A DNA stretch of 64,000 bases from Mycobacterium sp. GA-1199 (GCF_001500045.1 NZ_LQIX01000003.1:1-64000), one strand, 5' to 3'. Shown: positions 1 to 12,617, counted from the stretch's first letter. The notes: generated by a model not told the origin, from the sequence alone. Numbers and translations: made by a program.

Positions 1-162
1 CACGCCGACCGCCAAACCGGCATCCCCGGCCGTACAGCCATCACTGACATGACCCCAAAACTCGCGCACAACAAAGGTAAGAGGTGGAAGCGGCACAACA
101 ACACTCCTCAATCAAAACGAGTGCTGTTGCATCGACCCCCTGAACCGAAGGCCGCCGTGTAG
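1..162 (+). CDS. Possible 3' end of an unidentified gene cut by the window edge
   Basis: Frame 1 is open from the first base to a TAG at 160-162, giving about 53 residues that are basic and rich in Lys, Arg, His and Asn (for example KRWKRHNN). No family is recognised. The stop lies 9 bp from the stop of treZ on the other strand, which would fit a convergent gene end. G/C at third codon positions falls off toward the 3' end, so this may equally be a chance open frame. Only upstream sequence outside the window could settle it. Confidence 0.25.
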   Translation, partial: HADRQTGIPGRTAITDMTPKLAHNKGKRWKRHNNTPQSKRVLLHRPPEPKAAV

Positions 163-171
163 CGAATAAGT

Positions 172-1896
172 TCAGTTTCGGCGGATGACAGCGAAGGAGT
201 GCCCCGGCACCCGCGTCGAATCCGCTCCGACCGTCGGCTGATCCCACGCCAGCACCACCTCGCCGGTGACCGGAACGTCGACCTCATCGGCGCCGAGATT
301 GCATGCGATCGAGAACGACCCGCGGTGCATCACGATCCAGCGCCGGGCTTCGTCGTAGTCGATCTTGAGGTTGTCCAGCCACGGGTCGGCCATGTCGGGC
401 TCGTTGTGCCGCAACGCGATCAGCTCGCGGTACACCCGCCGCAGCCGGCCGTGGTCACCCTCGTCGATCTCGTCCCACTTCAGCTTCGAGCGCAAAAAGG
501 TCTCGGGGTCCTGCGGATCGGGGATCTCGTCGGCGTCCCAGCCGTGCTCGGCGAACTCGCGCTTGCGGCCCTCGGCCGTGGCGCGCGCCAGTTCCGGCTC
601 GGGGTGTGAGCTGAAGAACTGGAAGGGCGACGACGACCCCCATTCCTCACCCATGAAAAGCATGGCCGTGTAAGGGCTTCCGAGTGCCAAGGCGGCTTTG
701 ACGGCGAGCTGGCCGGACGTCAGGTTCTGCGACGGGCGATCGCCGACCGCCCGGTTGCCCACCTGATCGTGGGTCAGCGTGTAGGCCAGCAGCCGGGTGG
801 CGGGGATGGTGGTGGTGTCCAACGGACGCCCGTGTCTGCGGTGCCGGAACGACGAGTACGTGCCCGCGTGGTAGTAACCGTTCTTCAGCGTCGCGGCCAG
901 CGCCTCGAGCGTGCCGAAATCGTTGTAGTAGCCCTGCTGTTCGCCGGATACCGCGGAGTGGATCGCGTGGTGGATGTCGTCGTCCCACTGCGCGGTCATC
1001 CCCAGTCCACCCTGGTCGCGGGGCGTGATGAGCCGCGGATCGTTGAGGTCGCTCTCGGCGATCAACGACAGCGGCCGGCCCAACTCCGCTGCCAGCGCAT
1101 CGGTTTCGGCCGACAGCTCTTCGAGGATGTGGATCGCCGTCGTGTCGACGAGCGCGTGCACCGCGTCCAGGCGCAGTCCGTCGGCGTGGAAGTCGCGCAT
1201 CCAGCGCAGCGCGCAGTCGATGATGTAGCGCCGCACCTCGTCGGCGTCGGCGTCGGCGATGTTGATCGACTCACCCCACGGATTGCTACCGCTGGACAGG
1301 TAGGGCCCGAACTTGGGCAGGTAGTTCCCCGACGGGCCCAAGTGGTTGAACACGGCGTCGATCAGCACCCCGAGTCCGCGTTGGTGGCAGGCGTCGATCA
1401 GGCGCACCAGCGCGTCGGGTCCGCCGTAGGGTTCGTGTACCGCGTACCAGAGCACACCGTCGTAACCCCACCCGTGGGTCCCGCCGAACGCGTTGACCGG
1501 CATCAGCTCGACGAGGTCGACGCCGAGATCGACGAGGTAGTCGAGCTTGTCGATCACCGCGTCGAATGTGCCTTCGGGGGTGAAGGTTCCAACGTGCAGC
1601 TCGTAGATCACCGCACCCTCGATCGAGCGGCCTGCCCAGTCGCCGTCCGTCCATGCCGTCGGATCGGGTTGCCACAGCTGCGATCTCTCGTGCACGCCGT
1701 CGGGCTGACGGGGGGAGCGGGGATCGGGGAGCACCTTCGGGTCGTCGTCGAGGACGAAGCCGTAGCGTGCGTCGGACGCGGCCTCGACCTCGGCGCGCCA
1801 CCACCCCTCGGCCGCCGGGGTCATGTCATGCAGTGTGCCGTCGACGTCGAGCCGGACCCGTTGCGGTCGCGGCGCCCACACGCTGAATTCAGCCAT
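172..1896 (-). CDS. treZ: Malto-oligosyltrehalose trehalohydrolase (TreZ)
   Basis: Cytosolic GH13 enzyme that releases free trehalose from maltooligosyl-trehalose, the last step of the TreX-TreY-TreZ glycogen-to-trehalose route. The 574 residues start with an N-terminal beta domain (SVWAPRPQRVRL), followed by the catalytic barrel. Visible GH13 motifs are DAVFNH near 180, LRLDAVHAL with nucleophile Asp about 244, AESD with acid/base Glu about 281, and THDQVGNR with Asp about 377. Length matches the family. The ATG at 1896 overlaps the end of treY by 8 bp, so the two are probably translationally coupled. It is the last gene of the acyltransferase-treX-treY-treZ operon. Confidence 0.96.
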   Translation of the reverse strand: MAEFSVWAPRPQRVRLDVDGTLHDMTPAAEGWWRAEVEAASDARYGFVLDDDPKVLPDPRSPRQPDGVHERSQLWQPDPTAWTDGDWAGRSIEGAVIYELHVGTFTPEGTFDAVIDKLDYLVDLGVDLVELMPVNAFGGTHGWGYDGVLWYAVHEPYGGPDALVRLIDACHQRGLGVLIDAVFNHLGPSGNYLPKFGPYLSSGSNPWGESINIADADADEVRRYIIDCALRWMRDFHADGLRLDAVHALVDTTAIHILEELSAETDALAAELGRPLSLIAESDLNDPRLITPRDQGGLGMTAQWDDDIHHAIHSAVSGEQQGYYNDFGTLEALAATLKNGYYHAGTYSSFRHRRHGRPLDTTTIPATRLLAYTLTHDQVGNRAVGDRPSQNLTSGQLAVKAALALGSPYTAMLFMGEEWGSSSPFQFFSSHPEPELARATAEGRKREFAEHGWDADEIPDPQDPETFLRSKLKWDEIDEGDHGRLRRVYRELIALRHNEPDMADPWLDNLKIDYDEARRWIVMHRGSFSIACNLGADEVDVPVTGEVVLAWDQPTVGADSTRVPGHSFAVIRRN

Positions 1897-4191
1897 CGAC
1901 CCGCTCCAACAGTACGACCGGCAGGTCGGTGAAGAGTTCGGCGGCCAGCACCCGCCCGTGGTGTCGACGCCCGCCGATGCGGTCCGCCCAGGTGCCCGGG
2001 GGCAGGGCGACAGCGGTGTCCGCCCAACCGGTTTCGGAGAGCCGCACCGAATGCCGGGTGACCGCGGTCAGGACATCGTCACCGCGCAGGAACGCCACGA
2101 GGTGTTGCGCCGCGGGCCCGTCGGCCAGCACGGGGGTGTAGCCGCCGGTCGAAAACGTTGTCGGCCGCTCCTTTCGGACGGCCAGCGCGGCGGCGGCCAC
2201 CCGCAGCTTGGGATGGCGCATCGCCTGCAGCGCATCGCGGCGAGCCGCGTAGTCGACGGGCCGGCGGTTGTCCGGGTCGACCAGGCTGTCCTCCCACAGC
2301 TCGGTGCCCTGGTAGACGTCGGGCACGCCGGGCGCGGTGAGCGCCAACAGTTTCTGGCCGAGCGCGTCGCTGCGGGCATGCAGGTCGAGCCGCGCGACCA
2401 AACCAGACATCTCCGTGGCCACCGGGCCATCGATCACGGCGTCCAGCCAGGCGTGTAGGCGGGTCTCGAAGTCGTCGTCCGGATCGTTCCAGGTGGTGTG
2501 CGCCGCGGCTTCGCGGATGGCCTTCTCCGCATAGGCATGCAGTCGCTCACGCAACTCGTCGCTCACGCTGCCGTCGGCCGGCCAGACCCCAAACATGTTC
2601 TGCAGCAGGAAGAAACCGGTTGTACGGTCGGGAGCCGGGGTGCGTTGCTCCCACGCGGTGACATACTCGGCCCACAGTGACGGAACCTGCGACAGCACTC
2701 CGATGCGCGCGCGGACGTCCTCACCGCGCTTGGTGTCGTGGGTGGTCAGCGCGACCATCGCGTCGGGCCACATCCGTGCGCGCACCGCGGCCCGCTGGTG
2801 GAACTCGGCGACGCTGACCCCGAAATGGTGCGGTTCGGAACCGACCTCGTTGAGCGAGACCAGTCGCGCGTCGCGGTAGAACAGGCAGTCCTCCATCGAT
2901 TTCGCCGTCGCCGCGCCGCACAGCTGCTGCAACCGGACCTCGGCCTCCTTGCTGACCGCCAGCGCGGTTGCGATCAGCGCCAGTGGCTCAGCCAATTCCG
3001 GTTCCGCGGAGGCTGTTTCAGCGAGCGCGCTGGGCAGGACACCCGACAGCGAGCGGTAGTCGGAGCGGTAGACGTCGATGCGGCTGAGCAGAGCGGCGAT
3101 CGCTGCGGGGAGGTCGTGGTGGTCGGTGCCGGTGGCGCTGACCATGGTGCGGCGCAACCGGGCCAGCTCACTGCCCAGGGTCTCGGTCACCGCATTCGCC
3201 TTGAGGGTGCGCGCGAGATCCGGCATCGAACTGTAGGCCAAGCCGGTGGAGTCGAACAGGTTGGTCAGCGCCTCCTCGCCCGAGGGATCGATGAACACCC
3301 CGCCGATCTCCCGCATCGCGTCGTAGCCGGTGGTGCCGGCCACCGGCAGCGTCGGCTCCAGCGGCTCGTCTGCGGCCAGGATCTTCTCGATCACGATCCA
3401 GGCGTCGGGGCCGGTGAGTTCACGCAGCCAGGAAAGATATCCGGCGGGGTTCGACAGCCCATCCGGGTGATCGATGCGGATGCCGCCGACCAACCCCTCG
3501 TCGAACCACCGTTTCACTTCGGCGTGGGTGGCGTCGAAAACGGCGCGGTCCTCCTGGCGCAATCCGGCCAACGAGGTGATCGAAAAGAAACGGCGATAGC
3601 CGCAGACCCCGTTCTTCCAACCGATCAGGTGATAGTGCTGGCGAGCGTGCACCTGCGGACCGGTCCCGTTCTCGGTGCCGGGCGCGATGGGGTAGACGAG
3701 GTCGCCGAGGCGCAGCACGGGCTCGGCGCCGCTGGTGTCGACCTCGAGATCGTCGGCGTCGTCGTCGGATCCGAGCACCGGCAGCACGACGCGCCCGCCG
3801 TCGAGATCCCAATCGACATCAAAGAAGGACGCGTAGGCCGATGCGCGTCCGTGCTTGAGGACGTCCCACCACCAGGCGTTCTGCCGCGGTTTCTCCACAC
3901 CCACGTGGTTGGGCACGATATCGACGATCAAGCCGATGCCTTTGTCGCGGGCCGCGCGCGACAAGCGTGCGAACCCCTCGGGCCCGCCGAGCTCGGCGGA
4001 CACCGTCGTCGGGTCGGTGACGTCGTAGCCGTGCGTGGACCCTTCGGCCGCGGTGAGGATCGGCGACAGGTACAGATGGGACACGCCGAGCGCCGAGTAG
4101 TAATCGAGCAGTTTCTCGGCATCGGCGAATGTGAAAGAGTCGCCCCGCATCTGGAGGCGGTACGTCGACTGGACCGGCATCTGTAGCGCCA

Positions 4192-4192
<1 letters not shown>
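1889..4192 (-). CDS. treY: Malto-oligosyltrehalose synthase (TreY)
   Basis: GH13 isomerase that turns the reducing-end alpha-1,4 bond of a maltodextrin into the alpha,alpha-1,1 bond of maltooligosyl-trehalose, the substrate for TreZ. The start chosen is the ATG at 4192 (MALQMPVQSTYRLQ), sharing one base with the treX stop (TGATG). A longer in-frame extension upstream lies inside treX and looks non-coding. This gives 767 residues, normal for TreY. Motifs include DIVPNH near 91-96, IRIDHPDG with nucleophile Asp about 241, IVIEK with Glu about 269, and THDTKRGEDVR for the third carboxylate. It overlaps treZ by 8 bp at its 3' end. Confidence 0.95.
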
Positions 4193-6368
<2,176 letters not shown>

Positions 6369-6369
<1 letters not shown>

Positions 6370-8546
6370 CAGCCAACCCACCAACCGGTGGCGGCGGCGA
6401 TCTGACGGCCGAGTTCGGGGGCCATCGTGCGCATATACGTCTTCGAGATGTGATGAGCGTCGTGGTAGAGCAACACATTCCCCTCCACGGCTCGGCAAAT
6501 CTCCTTGCGGCACACCGCATCACTCATGTCGAGCGGCTTCATCAGCGGGAACCGCTCGACGAAATCGAGTGTCGGGTTGCGCTCCGAGAGTACGTCGGAT
6601 CGCCGTGTTCCACAGGAGATGGCGTCACCGCCGTCGGCGAGGCAGTCAGCGGCGAAGAACGGTTCACCGTTGCGGACCAGCCAGGGCGTGTCCCGCATGG
6701 CGAGGATCGGGATGTTGTTGTCGGACAATTCCTGCCAGATGCCGACATAGGTCGCGGGCATCACGTCACCGGCCCTGATGTTCCAGGGCCGCGTGGAGGT
6801 GGTGAAGACGTAGTCGGGCCGGTCGGCCACGATCTTGGCCATCACCCGCTTGTTCCACTCATGGCACTTCGGGTACGGGCGATTGTCGCCCATCACCAGC
6901 GGCACCTCTTCGGTGGTCAACGGGCACCCCATCTTCAGATAGGTGACGATCTTGAAGTGGTGCCGTTTGCCGAGCAGGTCGAGCGCGGTGACCCAGTGTT
7001 CGGCGTGCGATCCGCCGGCCAGCGCGATCGTGCGCTTGGCGTGCTTGTCGCCGTAGGTGCAGTTGATCACGTCGACGGTTTCGAAGTCGCTGATGCACCC
7101 GTCCTCGGTGGTCTCCGGCAGGTCGTTCTTCGCCTCGAGCACGCTGGGGCGCATCGGGAGCTTGGGCACCCTGGCGTTGCTCAGCAGCGCGGCGGCGCCG
7201 GGGTAGTCCTGGGTCGAGAGCGACACGAGTTCGGCCCCGTTGGTGCGCTGGACGAGCACATGCTCCCGCCAGGTGAACGAGGTGACGGTCAACGCGACAC
7301 CCAGCAGGGCGACCACGGACCCCAGCACCACCGGCGGCCTGCGCCGGCGCGCCTTCTTCGGCGCGACCGTGCGCTGGGCGGAGGCACTGCGGTAGCGCAG
7401 CGGGTTCTCCACGTACTTGGTGGTCAGCCACGCCAGCACCCCGGACACCAGCAGAACCACCGCCCCTTCGACGAAGGTGGCGCGGCTGTGCCCGGTGTAG
7501 GACAGCCAGAAGATCAGCAGCGGCCAGTGCCAGAGATACAGCGAGTAGGCCATCGCGCCCAGCGATACGAAGGGCGCCGACGCGAGCAGGCGGTTGGGCA
7601 GCGGCATCCGGCCCGCGGTGTGCGGGTCGGCCACCCGGTTCGCCGCCGACAGGATGAACAGGACGGTGGCGCCGACCGGGACCAGCGCCCACGGCCCGGG
7701 GAACTCCCTGACGCCGTCGATCAGCGCGCCGCACGCCAGGATCGCCGCCAGCGCCACCACCGCGGCCGTCGTCCGCAGCCACATCGGCATCCGCAGATGT
7801 GTCACGAGCGCACCCACCAGCGCCCCGAGCAGCAGTTCCCACGCCCTGGCGAAGCTGTTGTAGTACGCGGTGGCCTGGTCGGCGTTGTGGGCGTAGACGG
7901 CGTAGACGAACGACGCGATGGTCAGCACGCTGAGCAGCACGACGAACGCCACCCGCGTGTACCGGCCGAAGACCCGTCGAAACAGCAAGGCGGACAAGAA
8001 GATTATCGCCAGGAACGCGATGTAGAACTGGCCCTGCACCGACATCGACCAGATGTGCTGCAGCGGGCTCACCGCCTCGCCCGCGCGCAGGTAGTTCGAC
8101 GCGGAGTTGGCGAGTTCCCAGTTCTGGAAGTACCCGAGGCTGGCCAGGCTCTGGTCGGCGAAGGTCTCCCAGCGCGTCTGCGGCTGGATCAGCACGGTCA
8201 GCACCGCGGACGCCGCGAGCACGACCACCAGCGCGGGCAGCAACCGCCGGATCAGCCGCGACACCTCGGGCCCGGGCCGCAGCGACACACCCGGCGTCAT
8301 CGCCGCGCGCAGCAGGCGTCCGCCGAAGAAGAAGCCCGACAACGCGAGGAACACGTCCACACCGCCGGACACCCGGCCGAACCACACGTGAAAGACGGCG
8401 ACGAGCGCGATCGCGATGCCGCGCAAACCGTCGAGATCGTGCCGGTAGGCCGCTGAAGAGCGGGTGCCGCTCGAAACTTTCGCGGCGCGCGACGGACGTC
8501 CCGGATAACGGACGGGCGCCGACCGGGCAGGGGCGAGGGTCATCAT
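6369..8546 (-). CDS. Membrane acyltransferase 3 with SGNH domain (OafA/YrhL-like)
   Basis: A 725-residue integral membrane O-acyltransferase. The N-terminal half is an acyltransferase-3 domain beginning [22 protein letters not shown], with about ten or eleven hydrophobic segments. The C-terminal half (from about 430) is an extracytoplasmic SGNH-hydrolase-like domain with GGSH (Ser about 513; the usual block is GDSH) and DAHH (Asp about 696, His about 699). Such proteins move acetyl or other acyl groups onto sugars. It is the first gene of the treX-treY-treZ operon, sharing one base with treX, and resembles the gene upstream of treX in M. tuberculosis (Rv1565c). The acceptor is unknown; a trehalose- or glucan-derived sugar is an inference from context. 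Confidence 0.88.
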
Positions 8547-8569
8547 GGTCGACCGATAATCTACCGAAG
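8547..8569. promoter_or_regulatory. 23-bp divergent promoter gap between acyltransferase/tre operon and bioA
   Basis: Only 23 bp separate the two start codons. On the plus strand TAATCT (8557-8562) fits a -10 element and is followed by 7 nt before the bioA GTG, which suggests leaderless transcription. On the minus strand TAGATT (8563-8558) fits a -10 for the acyltransferase and would give a leader of only a few bases. The two -10 elements overlap almost completely. No clear -35 is seen for either. The promoter calls are inference from motif and spacing. Confidence 0.5.
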
Positions 8570-9859
8570 GTGCCGGGACTGACGCCTGCCGAGATCGGTG
8601 CGATCGACGCCGCCCACGTCTGGCATCCCTATAGCACGATCGGCGCGGAAGCCTTGGCCCCCGTCGTCGCGGTCGGGGCCCGCGGCGCCTGGCTCACACT
8701 TCATCACGAGGGCCGCGAGCTGCAGGTTCTCGATGCGATGGCTTCGTGGTGGACCGCGATCCACGGCCATGGGCATCCGGTGCTCGACGCCGCCGTCACC
8801 GATCAGCTCGCCACCATGAATCACGTCATGTTCGGTGGGCTCACCCACGAACCGGCCGCGCGGCTCGCGCAGTTGCTCGTCGAGATCACCCCCGACGGCC
8901 TGGACACCGTGTTCTTCAGCGACTCGGGATCGGTATCGGTCGAGGTCGCCGTGAAGATGGCGCTGCAGTACTGGCGGAGCCTGGGGCGGGGCGCCAAACA
9001 TCGCCTGATGACGTGGCGCGGGGGATACCACGGCGACACCTTCACCCCGATGAGCGTGTGCGACCCGGACGGCGGGATGCACGCATTGTGGACCGATGTG
9101 CTGATGGCGCAGGAGTTCGCGCCGCCGGTGCCGCGCGACTACGACGCCGGATACATCGAGGCGTTCGAGAGGCAGTTGGCCCAACACGCCGACGAACTGG
9201 CCGCGGTGATCGTCGAACCCGTCGTGCAGGGCGCGGGCGGGATGCGTTTCCACGACCCTCGGTACCTCGCCTCGCTTCGCGATATCTGCTCACGGCACGA
9301 GGTGCTGCTGATCTTCGACGAGATCGCGACCGGCTTCGGCCGCACCGGTGAACTGTTCGCCGCCGACCACGCGGGCGTGAGCCCCGACATCATGTGCGTC
9401 GGCAAGGCGCTGACCGGCGGCTACATCACGTTGGCGGCGACCCTGTGCACGCGCGAAATCGCCGACACGATCAGCTCGAATGAGCCCGGCGCGTTGATGC
9501 ATGGCCCCACCTTCATGGCCAACGCGCTGGCGTGCGCGGTCGCGGTCGCCGCGGTCGAGCTGCTGGTCGGCCAGGACTGGCGGACGCGGGTGCGCGAGAT
9601 CGAGGCGGGACTGCGTTCGGGGCTGGCCGCCGCCTCGTCGCTGCCCGGTGTGGCCGACGTGCGGGTGCTCGGCGCCATCGGGGTCGTCGAGATGGACCGA
9701 CCCGTCGACCTGAAGGTCGCGACGCCCGCGGCCCTGGAGCACGGGCTGTGGCTGCGCCCGTTCCGCAACCTCATCTACGCGATGCCGCCGTACATCTGCA
9801 CGCCCGAAGAGATCGCGCAGATCACCGCGGGGATGGTGGCCGTCGCCCGGGCGGTGTGA
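8570..9859 (+). CDS. bioA: Adenosylmethionine-8-amino-7-oxononanoate aminotransferase (BioA)
   Basis: PLP enzyme that uses S-adenosylmethionine to aminate 7-keto-8-aminopelargonate to 7,8-diaminopelargonate in biotin synthesis. The 429 residues match the family, including the N-terminal [21 protein letters not shown] substrate-loop region, [13 protein letters not shown] with PLP-binding Asp about 250, and the Schiff-base lysine in GKALTGG (Lys about 279). The GTG start at 8570 aligns with known mycobacterial BioA N-termini and sits 7 nt after a likely -10, with no convincing ribosome binding site, so the mRNA may be leaderless. bioF follows after 69 bp that hold a BioQ operator and promoter, so bioFD can be regulated separately. 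Confidence 0.96.
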   Translation: MPGLTPAEIGAIDAAHVWHPYSTIGAEALAPVVAVGARGAWLTLHHEGRELQVLDAMASWWTAIHGHGHPVLDAAVTDQLATMNHVMFGGLTHEPAARLAQLLVEITPDGLDTVFFSDSGSVSVEVAVKMALQYWRSLGRGAKHRLMTWRGGYHGDTFTPMSVCDPDGGMHALWTDVLMAQEFAPPVPRDYDAGYIEAFERQLAQHADELAAVIVEPVVQGAGGMRFHDPRYLASLRDICSRHEVLLIFDEIATGFGRTGELFAADHAGVSPDIMCVGKALTGGYITLAATLCTREIADTISSNEPGALMHGPTFMANALACAVAVAAVELLVGQDWRTRVREIEAGLRSGLAAASSLPGVADVRVLGAIGVVEMDRPVDLKVATPAALEHGLWLRPFRNLIYAMPPYICTPEEIAQITAGMVAVARAV

Positions 9860-9866
9860 ACCGCAT

Positions 9867-9909
9867 TTGTGCCGTCGCGCGCAGGTGACTTAACCTGAAC
9901 GCTGTTCAA
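9867..9909 (+). promoter_or_regulatory. bioF promoter with BioQ operator
   Basis: A candidate -35 TTGTGC (9867-9872), 18-nt spacer and -10 TAACCT (9891-9896) precede the palindrome TGAAC-GCT-GTTCA (9896-9908), which would cover the transcription start. The same layout, TTGTGA-N18-TAACCT followed by TGAAC-ACC-GTTCA, occurs upstream of bioB at 13210-13251. In M. smegmatis BioQ is the TetR repressor of biotin genes and binds a GAAC-N3-GTTC type palindrome, so this is read as a BioQ operator. Confidence 0.75.
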
Positions 9910-9928
9910 GTCCGATGCGAGGAGCACG

Positions 9929-11077
9929 GTGACGCGCGCAGGTCTCTCACCGCTGGCGTGGCTCGACGATGTCGAAAGGCAGCGGCGCGCCGCGGGTCTG
10001 CGCCGTTCCCTGCGTCCGCGGCCACCGGTCGGCACCGAACTCGACCTGGCCTCCAACGACTATCTGGGCCTGTCGCAGCACCCCGCGGTCATCGACGGCG
10101 GGGTGGCCGCATTGCGGACCTGGGGTGCGGGTTCCACCGGATCACGGCTGGTGACCGGAAACACCGAACTGCACGAAGGTTTCGAGCGGGCGCTGGCCGA
10201 GTTCGTCGGCGCGGAGTCAGCGCTGGTGTTCTCCTCCGGCTACACCGCCAACCTCGGCGCGGTCGTCGCGCTGTCGGGTGCCGGGTCGCTGCTGGTGTCC
10301 GACGCCCTCACCCACGCGTCGTTGGTCGACGCGTGCCGGTTGTCGCGGGCGCGAGTCGTCGTCACGCCCCATCGTGACGTCGCCGCGGTGGAGGCGGCGC
10401 TGTCGGCGCGCGGTGAGGAGCGTGCGGTGGTGCTGACGGACTCCGTCTTCTCCGCCGATGGCGACCTAGCCCCGTTGCGCGCCCTGCACGACGTATGTCG
10501 GCACCACGGCGCACTGCTGATCGTCGACGAGGCCCACGGTCTGGGCGTCCGCGGCACGGGCGGACGCGGGCTGTTGCACGAAGTCGGTTTGGCGGGTGCG
10601 CCCGACATCGTGATGACGACGACGCTGTCCAAGGCGCTGGGCAGTCAAGGCGGCGTGGTGCTGGGCCCGGAGGCCGTGCGCGATCACCTGATCGACGCGG
10701 CGCGGCCGTTCATCTTCGACACCGGACTCGCGCCCGCCGCCGTCGGTGCGGCCTGGGCGGCACTCGACATCCTGATCGCCGAGCCGTGGCGCGCAGCGGC
10801 CGTGATCGACCGCGCCGCGGAACTCGCGTCGATCTGCGCGGTGCCCGAGCGGCCCGAATCGGCCGTCGTGTCGGTGATTCTCGGTGACCCCGAGGTCGCC
10901 TTCGGCGCCGCGGTGGCGTGCCTGGATCGCGGTGTCCGGGTGGGGTGCTTCCGCCCTCCGACGGTGCCCGCAGGCACTTCGCGGCTGCGACTGACCGCCC
11001 GGGCGTCGCTGACCGACGACGAGATGCAGTTGGCGGGCGAGGTGCTCACCGACGTGCTGGCGACCGCGCGCCGGTGA
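9929..11077 (+). CDS. bioF: 8-Amino-7-oxononanoate synthase (BioF)
   Basis: PLP-dependent alpha-oxoamine synthase that condenses pimeloyl-ACP/CoA with L-alanine to make 8-amino-7-oxononanoate, the first ring-forming step of biotin synthesis. The 382 residues show [15 protein letters not shown] (about 38-52), the VDEAHG loop with Asp about 200, and the PLP lysine in [13 protein letters not shown] (Lys about 235). The GTG at 9929 has a good ribosome binding site (GAGGAG, 4-10 nt upstream). The stop overlaps the bioD start (GTGA), so bioF and bioD are coupled. Expected to be repressed by BioQ through the operator just upstream. Confidence 0.96.
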   Translation: MTRAGLSPLAWLDDVERQRRAAGLRRSLRPRPPVGTELDLASNDYLGLSQHPAVIDGGVAALRTWGAGSTGSRLVTGNTELHEGFERALAEFVGAESALVFSSGYTANLGAVVALSGAGSLLVSDALTHASLVDACRLSRARVVVTPHRDVAAVEAALSARGEERAVVLTDSVFSADGDLAPLRALHDVCRHHGALLIVDEAHGLGVRGTGGRGLLHEVGLAGAPDIVMTTTLSKALGSQGGVVLGPEAVRDHLIDAARPFIFDTGLAPAAVGAAWAALDILIAEPWRAAAVIDRAAELASICAVPERPESAVVSVILGDPEVAFGAAVACLDRGVRVGCFRPPTVPAGTSRLRLTARASLTDDEMQLAGEVLTDVLATARR

Positions 11078-11739
11078 GCACGCTCCTCGTCACGGGCACC
11101 GACACCGGCGTCGGGAAGACGGTCGCCACCGCCGCCCTGGCATGCCATGCCCGGCTTGCGGGCATCGATGTCGCGGTGTGCAAACCCGTCCAGACCGGCA
11201 GTCCCCGCGACGACGACCTCGCCGACGTCGGGCGGCTCTCGGGTGGGACGCGGCTGCACGGCGGATGGCGGTATCCCGAGCCGCTGGCGCCCGTCGCGGC
11301 CGCGCGAAGAGCGGGGATGACGCTGCCGACGCGCGCCGAACTCGTCGAATCGGTGCAATCGGTGACCGCGTCGCTGACCCTCGTCGAGGGGGCCGGCGGG
11401 TTGCTCGTCGAAATCGGAGCGGGAGCGACGCTGCGCGACGTCGCGGCCGAGCTGGGCGCGCCGGTGCTGGTCGTCGTCTCCGCCGGCCTGGGCACGCTCA
11501 ATCACACCGCGTTGACACTGGAAGCCCTTGCCAGCAAAGGCATTTCGTGTGCCGGATTGGTAATCGGCGCATGGCCGTCCGCGCCGGGTGTCGCCGAGCA
11601 GGGCAACCTCGAGGCGCTGGCCGAGCTGGCTCCCGTGCGGGCGATCCTGCCTGCGGGTGCCGGGGCACTGACCGCTGCGGAGTTCGAGCGCATGAGCGCC
11701 GGCGCCTTCGACCCCGCGTGGGTCCGAAGTCTGGTGTAG
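11074..11739 (+). CDS. bioD: Dethiobiotin synthetase (BioD)
   Basis: ATP-dependent carboxylase that closes the ureido ring of diaminopelargonate to form dethiobiotin. The GTG at 11074 overlaps the bioF stop by 4 bp and begins [16 protein letters not shown], with a P-loop at residues 8-16; an in-frame extension upstream lies inside bioF and is non-coding. About 221 residues, normal length. CKPVQTG and the [12 protein letters not shown] segment (phosphate and Mg contacts) are present. The family is distantly related to deviant-P-loop ATPases such as MinD. Followed after 2 bp by a 2H phosphoesterase gene. Confidence 0.95.
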   Translation: MSTLLVTGTDTGVGKTVATAALACHARLAGIDVAVCKPVQTGSPRDDDLADVGRLSGGTRLHGGWRYPEPLAPVAAARRAGMTLPTRAELVESVQSVTASLTLVEGAGGLLVEIGAGATLRDVAAELGAPVLVVVSAGLGTLNHTALTLEALASKGISCAGLVIGAWPSAPGVAEQGNLEALAELAPVRAILPAGAGALTAAEFERMSAGAFDPAWVRSLV

Positions 11740-11741
11740 GC

Positions 11742-12263
11742 ATGGTGCATTCCGTCGAGCTGATCTTCGATCCGGACACCGACGCGAAGATCCGCGCTGT
11801 CTGGGACGACCTCACGCGCGCCGGGATCCGCAGTCAGGCCAGCAACACGTCGCCGAGCAATCGGCCGCACATCACGGTGACCGTCGCCGAGAACATCGAC
11901 GAGGCGGCCAATACCGCATTACGTCCGGTGCTGAAGCGGCTCCCGCTGACCTGCACCATCGGAGCGCCGATGCTGTTCGGCGGCCGCGTGTTCACCCTGG
12001 TGCGACTGGTGGTGCCCTCGGAGGAACTGCTGGCGTTGCACCGCCACGTGCACGACCTGTGCCTGCCGCACATGCCGGCCGGCGTCCTGGGCCACGCCGA
12101 TCCGGGGCAGTGGACGCCGCACGTGACGCTGGCCCGTCGCGTCGGGCCCGACAAGCTTCCCACCGCGCTGACGCTCAAGTCTGTGGGGCGCGAACTGCGA
12201 GGTACGGTGACCGGCCTGCGTCATTGGGACGGCGACAACCGGGTCGAGTATCCGATCAGCTGA
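11742..12263 (+). CDS. 2H phosphoesterase (2'-5' RNA ligase/LigT-like family)
   Basis: 173 residues with two HxTx signature motifs, RPHITVT near 43 and TPHVTLA near 128, the catalytic pair of the 2H phosphoesterase superfamily, which acts on 2'-5' or cyclic phosphodiesters. The ATG at 11742 lies 2 bp after the bioD stop, so the gene should be co-transcribed with bioFD. The neighbouring position is conserved in M. tuberculosis (Rv1571) as I recall. No reaction in biotin synthesis calls for such an enzyme, and its substrate is unknown. The stop overlaps the end of the convergent yjbR-type gene by 8 bp. Confidence 0.8.
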   Translation: MVHSVELIFDPDTDAKIRAVWDDLTRAGIRSQASNTSPSNRPHITVTVAENIDEAANTALRPVLKRLPLTCTIGAPMLFGGRVFTLVRLVVPSEELLALHRHVHDLCLPHMPAGVLGHADPGQWTPHVTLARRVGPDKLPTALTLKSVGRELRGTVTGLRHWDGDNRVEYPIS

Positions 12264-12591
12264 CCGTTGCGCCAACACTTTTCGGCACGCACATCCGCCA
12301 ACCGTCGATCACCAGCTCGCGTAGTTCGTCGTAGGCGATCGCGTCGAGCCTGACCAGAATCCAGTTGAACCGCATCTCCGACTTGCGCGGCAACGCGAAC
12401 TTGTCGGGCTCGGCGGCCACCATCGCGGCCCGCTCCTCCTTGGGGAAGGCGACCCCCATCACCGTCTCGTCGCGCGAGAACGCGACGTAGACCAGGCGCC
12501 CCGCCCGAAACCTGACGCTGTCGCGGACCACCGCCTCGGATGACCGCGGCAACGCGGCGGTGATGCGCCGCACGTCGTCGACGGTGATCAC
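12256..12591 (-). CDS. MmcQ/YjbR family protein
   Basis: 111 residues of the MmcQ/YjbR (CyaY-like fold) family, recognisable from the pattern VRFRAGRLVYVAFS, MGVAFPKEERAAMVAAEPDKF and FNWILVRLDAIAYDELRELVIDGWRMCVPK. The family is often annotated as DNA-binding but its biochemical role is not established. It starts at a GTG (12591) 26 bp after the bioQ stop on the same strand, so it is probably co-transcribed with bioQ. The 3' end overlaps the convergent 2H gene by 8 bp. Confidence 0.8.
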   Translation of the reverse strand: MITVDDVRRITAALPRSSEAVVRDSVRFRAGRLVYVAFSRDETVMGVAFPKEERAAMVAAEPDKFALPRKSEMRFNWILVRLDAIAYDELRELVIDGWRMCVPKSVGATVS

Positions 12592-12617
12592 TGCTCCGAT
12601 CCTCGTCGAGAGTGCGC

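Noticed and set aside
2738-4186. Long plus-strand reading frame (482 codons) antisense to treY
   Set aside because: High-GC antisense frame. The minus-strand frame has complete GH13 motifs; this one has Arg/Gly/Val/Gln-rich, family-less sequence.
6450-8456. 668-codon plus-strand frame antisense to the acyltransferase
   Set aside because: Composition dominated by Arg, Gly, His and Gln, with no domain. It mirrors the codon third positions of the real gene.
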